Origin: Hymenobacter armeniacus
GTDB lineage: Bacteria > Bacteroidota > Bacteroidia > Cytophagales > Hymenobacteraceae
Reading direction: 5' to 3'
Length of the DNA: 64,000 nt
Assembly (NCBI RefSeq): GCF_014699055.1
Contig: NZ_JACXAC010000002.1
Coordinates: 62,001-126,000 of the forward strand
Every line of letters begins with the position of its first letter. Within the stretch, counting starts at the first letter, position 1. The translations under genes were made by a program, and so were the position numbers. This document shows positions 1 through 8,200 of this stretch, in pieces. The notes beneath the pieces are model-generated. The model was not told the DNA's origin and did not search any database. It saw only the letters and a program-made list of their open reading frames with translations.

Positions 1-747
1 CGCTACATCCACTCCAACCTGATTGGGGCCGTGAACAACAACAGCTCCGACCCCGGCAACTCGGCGGCCGTGGACCTGGGCGCATACTATTCCAAGGACG
101 TGACCATTGGCACGGGGCTCTACAATCTGGCTTTTGGCGGTGCGATTTCGAACATCGGCAACAAGATGACCTACAACGACCCCACCAACCCCAGCTTCCT
201 GCCCACCACGCTGAAGCTCGGCACGGCCATCACCCGCGAAATCGACCAGTACAATAAAATCACCATCACCGTGGACGCCAGCAAGCTGCTGGTGCCCTCG
301 CCGTACTACGAAGACCTGATTACCCCGGCCAACGCGGTGCAGTTGCAGCGCATCAAAGACCGCAACGACGAGCGCAACCAACAAGGCATTGTGGGCGCTA
401 TGTTCTCCTCGTTTAGCGACGCGCCGGGCGGCTTCAAGGAAGAGTTGCGTGAAATCAACATCGCCAGCGGCCTCGAATACAACTATAACGACCTGCTGTA
501 CGCCCGCGGCGGCTATTTCTACGAAGCGCCCGATAAAGGCGACCGCCAATACGCCAGCCTGGGCCTGGGCGTGCGCTACCAGGTGTTCGGCATCGACGGC
601 ACGTACCTGATTCCGACCGGCAGCAATTCGCAAAACAACCCCCTGGCCCAAACCATTCGGGTGTCGTTGCACTTCAACCTGAACAAACTGTCCGACGCGT
701 TTGACGAAAACGGCGCCGGCGGCACCAGCGGCACGCCCGGCAACTAG
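1..747 (+). CDS. porV: PorV-like T9SS outer-membrane protein, 3' part
   Basis: The reading frame is open from the first base, so the gene begins upstream of the window; 248 codons remain. The end of the chain has alternating beta-strand character and closes with GLGVRYQVFGIDGTYLIPTG and a final SLHFNL, the typical end of PorV (LptO) of the type IX secretion system. PorV is an outer-membrane barrel that receives cargo from the translocon and passes it to the PorU sortase; this role is family knowledge. Two possible T9SS cargos (2287-10287 and 33208-34536) lie in the same window, which fits. A Gly/Thr-rich tail (GAGGTSGTPGN) follows the last strand. The usual neighbour porU would be upstream and cannot be seen. 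A generic PorV/PorQ-type barrel is the alternative. Confidence 0.85.
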   Translation, partial: RYIHSNLIGAVNNNSSDPGNSAAVDLGAYYSKDVTIGTGLYNLAFGGAISNIGNKMTYNDPTNPSFLPTTLKLGTAITREIDQYNKITITVDASKLLVPSPYYEDLITPANAVQLQRIKDRNDERNQQGIVGAMFSSFSDAPGGFKEELREINIASGLEYNYNDLLYARGGYFYEAPDKGDRQYASLGLGVRYQVFGIDGTYLIPTGSNSQNNPLAQTIRVSLHFNLNKLSDAFDENGAGGTSGTPGN

Positions 748-769
748 GCTGCGGCCACTGCAGCCATGA

Positions 770-871
770 CCAGAACGTCATGCTGAGCGAAGCCGAAGCA
801 TCTCTACCGCGCAAGTAATTAGCTTGTTGCGCGGTAGAGATGCTTCGGCTTCGCTCAGCATGACGTTCTGG
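770..871. repeat. Long perfect inverted repeat, REP-like family A (copy A1)
   Basis: Arms 770-814 and 827-871 are perfect 45-bp reverse complements around a 12-nt loop. The arm core is GTCATGCTGAGCGAAGC followed by CGAAGCATCTCTACC. The element fills the gap between porV and the M16 gene. Related cores lie near 13263, 38118, 53172, 53744 and 23778. It could act as a terminator for porV, though there is no long T run, or be a mobile REP/MITE-type element. Confidence 0.9.
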
Positions 872-901
872 TATTCCCCACCTTCTTATGCTCTTCGAAT
901 A

Positions 902-2179
902 ATGCTCGACCGTACCGTCGCCCCTCCCGTTCAGCCGCTGGCCCGCGTAACGCTGCCCGCGGCCGACGTGCTTTCTCTGCCCAGCGGCGCCCGCCTGCAC
1001 GTGCTGGCCAACGACGCCCAGCCCGTGGTGCGCCTGCAGGCCGTGTTCCGGGCCGGCAAAACCGTGGAGCCGCGCCCCGGCCTGGCCACCCTCACCGCGC
1101 GCATGCTGCTGGAAGGCACCACCACCCGCACCGCCCGCCAGATTGCCGACGAAGTGGCCTTCTACGGCGCTTCATTGGAGTGCGACGCCGGCTTCGACCG
1201 CTCCACGCTCACGCTCTACTGCCTCACCCGCCACCTGCCGGCCTTGCTGCCGCTGGTGCTCGATGTGCTGCAGAACCCGGCATTCCCGACCAGCGAACTG
1301 GACCAGCTCAAAACCCGCACCATTCAGAACGTGCGCGTCGAGCGCCAGAAAACCAGCTTCCTGGCTTCGGAGCGGTTCAACGAGCTGCTCTTTGGCGCCG
1401 ATACTGCCTACGGCCGCGCTTTCGACGCCGACGCCTTTCAGGCGCTCACGGCCGAGGAGGCCCGCGCTTTTCACCAAACGGCCTACTCGTTGGCCAATGC
1501 CGAGCTGTTTTTGTGCGGTGATGTGGCGGCCGAGCGCGGGCTGGTGGCCGATGCCTTCGGCGCCGGGCCAGTGGGGCAGGTGCTGGCGCCGGCCGTGGCC
1601 GCTGACGGGGCGTTTGCCCCCGCAGCCCCCAGCCGCGTGCCCGTGCCGGGCAGCCTGCAGGCGTCCATTCGCATGGGGCGCCTGTGGCCCAGCCCCACCC
1701 ACCCCGACACCCACCGCCTAAAGCTGCTGGCCAACGTGCTGGGCGGCTATTTCGGCTCGCGCCTGATGCGCAACATTCGGGAAGACAAGGGGCTGACGTA
1801 CGGCATTTACGCCAGCGTGGCCCCACGAGAGTCGGGCACGTCGCTGGTCATTGGCACCGATGTGAAGGGCGAAAGCGCCGACTTTGCCGTGAGCGAAATC
1901 GAGATGGAGCTGCGGCGCCTGCAGGAAGAGCTGATTCCGGCCGAAGAGCTGGAAACGGTGAAAAACTACCTGCTAGGCAAGTTTGCCAACGAGTTGTCGA
2001 CGGTGTTTGAGCAGTGCGACAAATACAAAACCTTGGTGTTTCTCGATTTGCCGGCCGACTATTACACCGAGTTCGTGCAGCAGACTGAAGCCACCGACGC
2101 CGAAACTCTGCGCCGGCTGGCGCAAGAGTATCTGTCGCCGCAAGCCATGCAGACGGTGGTAGCCGGGCCTCCGGCCTAA
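902..2179 (+). CDS. M16 peptidase-family protein, probable non-catalytic subunit
   Basis: 425 aa with the two-lobe M16 (insulinase/processing peptidase) layout: an N-terminal lobe from about residue 20 and a second lobe with GGYFGSRLMRNIREDKGLTY near residue 285. Where active members carry HxxEH (family knowledge), this protein reads GLATLTARMLLEGT, so the zinc ligands are gone. It therefore looks like the structural partner of an M16 heterodimer, the class that keeps the C-terminal R/Y substrate-binding region. The ATG at 902 was chosen because the open frame further upstream runs into inverted repeat A1. No catalytic M16 partner is visible in the window; it may lie elsewhere. There is no clear signal peptide, so the protein may be cytoplasmic. 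Confidence 0.85.
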   Translation: MLDRTVAPPVQPLARVTLPAADVLSLPSGARLHVLANDAQPVVRLQAVFRAGKTVEPRPGLATLTARMLLEGTTTRTARQIADEVAFYGASLECDAGFDRSTLTLYCLTRHLPALLPLVLDVLQNPAFPTSELDQLKTRTIQNVRVERQKTSFLASERFNELLFGADTAYGRAFDADAFQALTAEEARAFHQTAYSLANAELFLCGDVAAERGLVADAFGAGPVGQVLAPAVAADGAFAPAAPSRVPVPGSLQASIRMGRLWPSPTHPDTHRLKLLANVLGGYFGSRLMRNIREDKGLTYGIYASVAPRESGTSLVIGTDVKGESADFAVSEIEMELRRLQEELIPAEELETVKNYLLGKFANELSTVFEQCDKYKTLVFLDLPADYYTEFVQQTEATDAETLRRLAQEYLSPQAMQTVVAGPPA

Positions 2180-2216
2180 AAAGCTTGGTACTAGTCCCAT
2201 CCGCTACGACGGGCAT

Positions 2217-2250
2217 AAAAAAGAGCCGGGATATTTCCCGGCTCTTTTCG
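2217..2250. terminator. Bidirectional terminator between convergent genes
   Basis: A hairpin with stem AAGAGCCGGGA and TTCCCGGCTCTT around TAT, with A and T runs on its flanks. It serves both the plus-strand M16 gene and the minus-strand giant gene that ends at 2287. Confidence 0.85.
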
Positions 2251-2286
2251 TTGGTAGTAAGGGCTACTACCGAAACGGTCCATCCG

Positions 2287-5200
2287 TTACCGCACCACGT
2301 TGATGCGCCGGTTTTCTACCTTGCCGTTGGAGATGAGGCGGCAGGTATACACACCGGCTGCCAACTCGTCGGCTTTCAGCGGCACGTAGTACTCCTGGCC
2401 GCTTTGCACCTCGGCGTTGTAGAGCGTGGCCACCAGAGCCCCGAGTTGGTTGTAGAGGTACACCTGCGCTTTGCCACCTTTTTCGGTGTGGAAGTGCACG
2501 GTGCCCTGCGCCGCCATCGGGTTCGGGTAGAGTTCCAGCAGGGTGCCTTTGCCGAGGTCGGAAGCGTTGGGCCCGGCTGTTTCGCGCTTGGTGGCAGCCG
2601 TGCTGGCAGTCGTAGTAGCTGCGGCGCTATCGCTCGACAGAGCCATGCGAGCAACTGAGTTGGTGCCACTGCCCGTCACCGAGAGATAGCCACTTGTAAT
2701 GCACTTGGTCACCGTTTTCGTGCCGTCCCACTTGCTGGAGTACCACACGCCGCCTGCGTTGCGGTTGATGGTAACGGCTAGCACGCTCAGAAGAGGGTTA
2801 GTCGGATGTTGGGTCATGTCCAACTGTATGGTGCAGTTACCCTCGATGCTTTGCTCAACACCGTTCACAATCTCGGCAATGTTGGCCTTGCCACTGAACT
2901 GGGCGGTGGAAGTAGCAGCCGTGATGGCTAGCACCGAAATGGCGTTGCTCTTCAGGCGATAGGTGTGCGGGTAGAGTACGCCGTTGCGAACATCCAAAGC
3001 GCCGGTGCGGTCACGGTAGCTTTTCACCGTGATTTCAACGTTGCCTTGCGGGTTCCTCAGGCTCTTGCTGTACTGAACGCCGAAGCCAAATTGCGTGGGC
3101 AGTTCTTCGGCGCCGGTGATGGCCGGTGTGGTGTTGGTAGCAGCTGCGTTATCGGCCAGCGAAGCTGGTTTGATAAATCCGGCCGCACCGTCTGGGTTAA
3201 GCGTACCACCGCCAGTAATCAAACCACCGGGAGTCGGTACAGAGATGACAACGATTTTGTCCTTGGTCGGGTCATTAGCGCTATAGTTGCCGGATACAAT
3301 AACTGCAATTTCCAAGGTGGCCGTAGAGCCGTTGATGGTGTATTGGGCAGTGGCCGAAGCGGTGCCCGTGGTCAGGTCACCAGGGTTAACCAAACCAACC
3401 GGCAGGTTTTGAGCGCTGCTGATGGGCGTAAAGCCACCGGTGCTGTTGCGCACAGCGAACGTAACGCGCGCCGTTCGAATATTACCGTTGTTGCCACTGC
3501 CCAAGTTTGGGTTGTTCTTGAGCGTTGCCACCAAAGTCAGCGTAGCCGTATTGCTCGTAGCGCTGGTCGTCCAATAGAAGCTCGAGCCCGTGTAGTAAGT
3601 ATCAGCTACTGGGAAGGCGTTCTGCGGCGTAATGTTAGCCGTCGTGATAGCGGTTGAATTAACTGTGTAGTTACCCGCTTCGCTGCCGCTGATGCTAATG
3701 CCGCTAACCGTTACGGTTTTGTTGTTGCCCGCATTTGCATCGCTGAAAGTAGCGCTGGTATAGGCCGCGGTAAGTTTATCGCCAGGCAACCGGTTGTCCA
3801 GTAGTGTAACCGTAGCCGTTGTCGAGCCATCGTATACCTTGTCAAGCGCACTAGCGGTTACCGTCAGCGCTTTGGGCGTGATGGTGAGTGTGCCAGCCAC
3901 ATATGAGATGGTGTAGTTGGCATCGGCAGCACTGCTGGCCGTGATGGTGTATGGCCCAACCGGACTGGTTATAAAAGCAGTAGTAGCGAACACAGGAACC
4001 GTGGCAGGGGCTGAGTCGCCGTTAGCCAGGCCCGTGTAAGAAGCTGTGAAGGTGGGTAATGCTGCACCATAAACCTTCGTCTTTGCATCGGCCGTAATGG
4101 TCAGCGATTTTGGCGTTATCGACAGGTTATCACCTACGTAAGAGAGAGCATAGTTGCTTGAGAGGGCCACGCTGCCTTTGCCAATGGCGTAGGTACCCAC
4201 ATTCTCGCCCGTAGCGCGGGTCAAAGAGCCGGTGAAGGCGTCGGCGAAGGCCAGCGTGCCCGAGGTAATCTGGTAGGTCAAAGTCGGGTCGCTGGCGCCG
4301 TAAACCTTCGTTTTGGCAGCAGCCGTAATGGTGACTGGGCGCGGGGTGATGTTCAGATTGTCGCCGGAATACGTCAGGTTGTAATTGGTGCCGGCGGTGA
4401 GCGTGCCTTGGGTGATGGCGTAGCTGCCCACGTTCTCGCCTGCGGCACGGGTCAAAGCACCGCTGAATGAGTCACCGGTTACCAAGTTGCCACTGGTCAC
4501 CTGGTACGTAAGCGACGGGGCAGCATCGCCGTATACTTTCGTTTTGGCGTCGGCTTTCACCGCCAGTGCACGTTGGCCAATAACAAGGTCGGCGCCGTGG
4601 TAAGTGAGGGCATAGTTGCCGGTGAGTGCCACGGTGCCTTTATTGATGGCATAAGTCCCCACGTTCTCGCCAGCAACTGTGGCCGCTCCAGCCCGGGTCA
4701 GGTTCCCGGTGAAGGCGTCGGCGAAGGCCAGCGTGCCCGAGGTAATCTGGTAGGTCAAGCCCGGGTCCGAGTCGCCATACGTCTTGCTCTTGGCGTCGGC
4801 CGTGATGGCAATCGGACGAGCGGTAATGCTCAAGTTTGCGCCTGCATACGACAGTACATAGTTCGTATTCAAAGCTACCGTGCCTTGGGTGATGGCGTAG
4901 CCGCCCACGTTCTCGCCAGCAGCCGTGGCTGCGTCAGCCCGAGTCAGGTTGCCGCTGAAGGCATCGCCCGTTGCCAGGCTGCCGGTAGTGATGCTATACG
5001 TCAGGTCTGGGTCGTTAGCGCCGTAGACTTTCGTTTGCGGAGCGGCCGTAATGGTTACCGCACGCGTGCCAATGCTCAGGTCATGGCTGACGAATGAAAG
5101 GGCATAGTTGTTCGAGAGCGCCACGCTGCCTTGGGTAATGTCATAATTGCCCACGCTTTCACCGCTGGTGCGGACAAGGTTGCCCGCAAAAGCATCGCCG

Positions 5201-8200
5201 CTCACCAAGCTTCCCGTGGTTACCTGATAAGTCAGGGCCGGGTCAGCGTTGCCGTACGTCTTGCTCTTTGCATCGGCCGTGATGGTGATGGCGCGGGTGC
5301 CAATGGTCAGGTTGGCCGGCACAAAGTTCACGAAGTAGTTGTCGCCAGCCGAGAGGGTGCCTTGGCTGATGGCGTAGGAACCCACATTCTCGCTGAGGTT
5401 GGTGCGCACCAACTGGCCAGAGAAGGCCGCGGCCGCCAGCGACTCGCTGTTGGTGTACGTGAAGGTGGGGTCGGCATCGCCGTAGGTTTTAGCCTGCGCC
5501 GTGGCGGTCACGGTCAACGTTTTTGGCGTGATGCTCAGGTCAGCGCCTCTATAAGTCAGGACGTAGTTGGAGTTGGCCAACGTCGAACTGATGGCATATG
5601 CGCCCACGTTCTCACCAGTGGTGCGGGTTAGAACGCCGGAAAACGAATCACCCGTTACCAGCATGGCGGGGGTGCCGGTGGCTGTATTGGTCAGGGCGTA
5701 GGTCAGGGCAGGGTCAAGGCTGCCGTATACCTTGCTTTTTGGCGCAGCCGTGATGGTGAGGCCGAGCGGAGCGATGGTCAGGTTGTTGCCATTGTAGGTC
5801 AGGTTGTAGTTGGTGCCTGCCGACAGCGTGCCTTGGGTGATGCCATAGGTGCCAACGCTCTCGCCGGCTTGGCGGCTCAGGCCGCCGGTGAAGCCGTCGG
5901 TGAAAGCCAGCGAGCCACCGGTAATGTGGTAAGTGAAGCTCGGGTCGGTGTCGCCGTACGTCTTGCTCTTCGCATCAGCCGCCACAGTCACTCCACGCGG
6001 GGTGATGGTCAGGTTAGCCGGAGCGTAAGTCAAGTTGTAGTTGGTGCCGGCGGTAAGGGTGCCTTGCGCAATAGCGTAGCCGCCTACGTTTTCGCCCGCG
6101 GCACGGGCCAAAGCGCCAGTAAATGAATCACCGGTGGCCAGGCTGCCGCTGGTCACTTGGTAGGTAAGCGGCGGGGTGGCATCGCCGTAAATCTTGCTTT
6201 GCGCATCGGCCGTTACCGTGACAGCGCGAGTACCGATGGCAAAAGTGCTGCCCGAAGTGAACTGCAGAGCATAGTTGCTATTCAAGGCTAACGAGCCTTG
6301 CTGAATGGCATAGTTACCGACGCTCTCGCCAGCGGCACGTCTTAGGGTGCCGGTGAAGGCATCCGCAAAAGCCAGACTGCCGGAGCTGATGTGATACGTC
6401 AGCGTCGGGTCCGTATTGCCATATATTTTGTTCTGCCCGGCATCGGCGGCAACCGTTACGGCGCGTTGGCCAATGAGGAAGTTATTGCCCGTGTAGTTCA
6501 GGGCATAGTTGTCATTGAGAACAAGGGTGCCTTGATTGATGGCATAAGGCCCAGCGGCTTCGCCTGCGGCGCGCGCTAAGGAGCCCGTGAACAGGTCGCC
6601 GTTCACCAGGTTGCCGGAAGTAATCTGATAGGTCAGAGCAGGGTCGGCGTCGCCGTACGTTTTGTTCTGAGCTTCGGCAGTAATAGCCACCGCACGTGCT
6701 GTAATAGCTAAGTTGGCGCTATGGTACGTTAGAGCGTAGTTGGTGCCCAAGCTCACCGAACCCTGGTTAATAGCATGGTTGCCCACATTTTCACCACTTA
6801 CACGAATTAGGTCGCCGGCAAAGGCATCGGCGAAAGCCAAGGAACCGGAGGTAATCTGGTAAGTGAGGCCCGGGTCGGCAGCGCCATACGTCTTGCTTTT
6901 GGCGTCCGCCGTGATGGCAATCGGACGAGCGGTGACGTTCAAGTTGGCCGGCACATAAGTAAGGCTGTAGTTACCACCGGCCGAGAGAGTGCCTTTGTTG
7001 ATGGCATAGCTGCCAACGCTCTCGCCAGCGGCCCGGGTTAGCGCACCCGCGAAAGCAGACAAGGGCAATGGTTCACTATAGGTAAAGGTCAGGGCCGGGT
7101 CGCTGTTACCATAGGTCTTGGTCTGACTTGTGGCTGTTACAGTCAACGATTTTTGTGTGATGCTTAAGTCAGCGCCGGTGTAGCTCAGGGCGTAGTTGCT
7201 GTTGAGGGCTACGGTGCCTTGGCTGATAGCGTAGCTGCCCACATTCTCGCCGCTGGCACGCGTCAAACTGCCAGTGAAGGCGTCGCCAGTCGCCAGGCTG
7301 CCCGCCGTGACGGCATAGGTCAGTGCTGGGTCCGCAGCGCCATATGTCTTGCTCTGAGCATCGGCCGTAATGGTCACTGCCCGTGCCGAAATGGTGAACG
7401 GGGCGGTGTTATAGGCGATGCTGTAGTTAGCCAGAGCAGCTAATGGGCTTAAGGTGCCGCTGATGGCGTAAGGGCCACCAGCCACGGTTTCGCCCGTTGC
7501 CCGGCTGTAGCTGGCGCTGATGTTATCCCCCATCAAGAAGCCTGACAACGTACCAGAAAGGACGGGCTCGCTGCCACCATATATTTTACCATTCGCCTGC
7601 GGCGTCACCGAAGCGGCTTTAGCAAGGATGGTTACCGTGCTGGTACCAGTCTGGTCGTTATAGTTCGTTCCACCATTGAAGGACCAACCGACCGAAGTGC
7701 CGTTGGCGCCAGTTGCGTTGGTGTACACAGCCCCTAGCGAAAGGCCACTGTTCAGGTTTTCGTTGCCTCCGCCTGAAAGCACTACGCCGCTAGCCGTGCC
7801 CGATAGGCCATGGCTCGCGCCGTCGTAGGTGCCGGAGTAAGGAGTAACATTCACCGCGGCATTTGCCTTGGCAATTACCAATGTGCCCGTGGTATTCGTA
7901 GCTTGATAGTTGTCGTTGGTGAGCGAGGCCACCACCGTGTAGCTCCCCGCATTGGTTGGAGCCGTGGTGCTGGTGGCGTAGGTGGTGGGAGCGGTGCCGG
8001 TGTATGTTACGTTTACCCCGGTCATGCTCGTGGGGGTACCTGCCACGCTGGTCGAAGCAGTGGCTGAATGCGCCGCGCCATTGTACGTCTGGCTCAAGTT
8101 ATTAAGCGCGATGCTAGCCGTGGCCTTGTCGATGGTGAGAGAACCGTTGGCCGGAGCGAAGGAATAGTTGGCAGCCGTCAGGCCGGTTACCACCGGTGTG

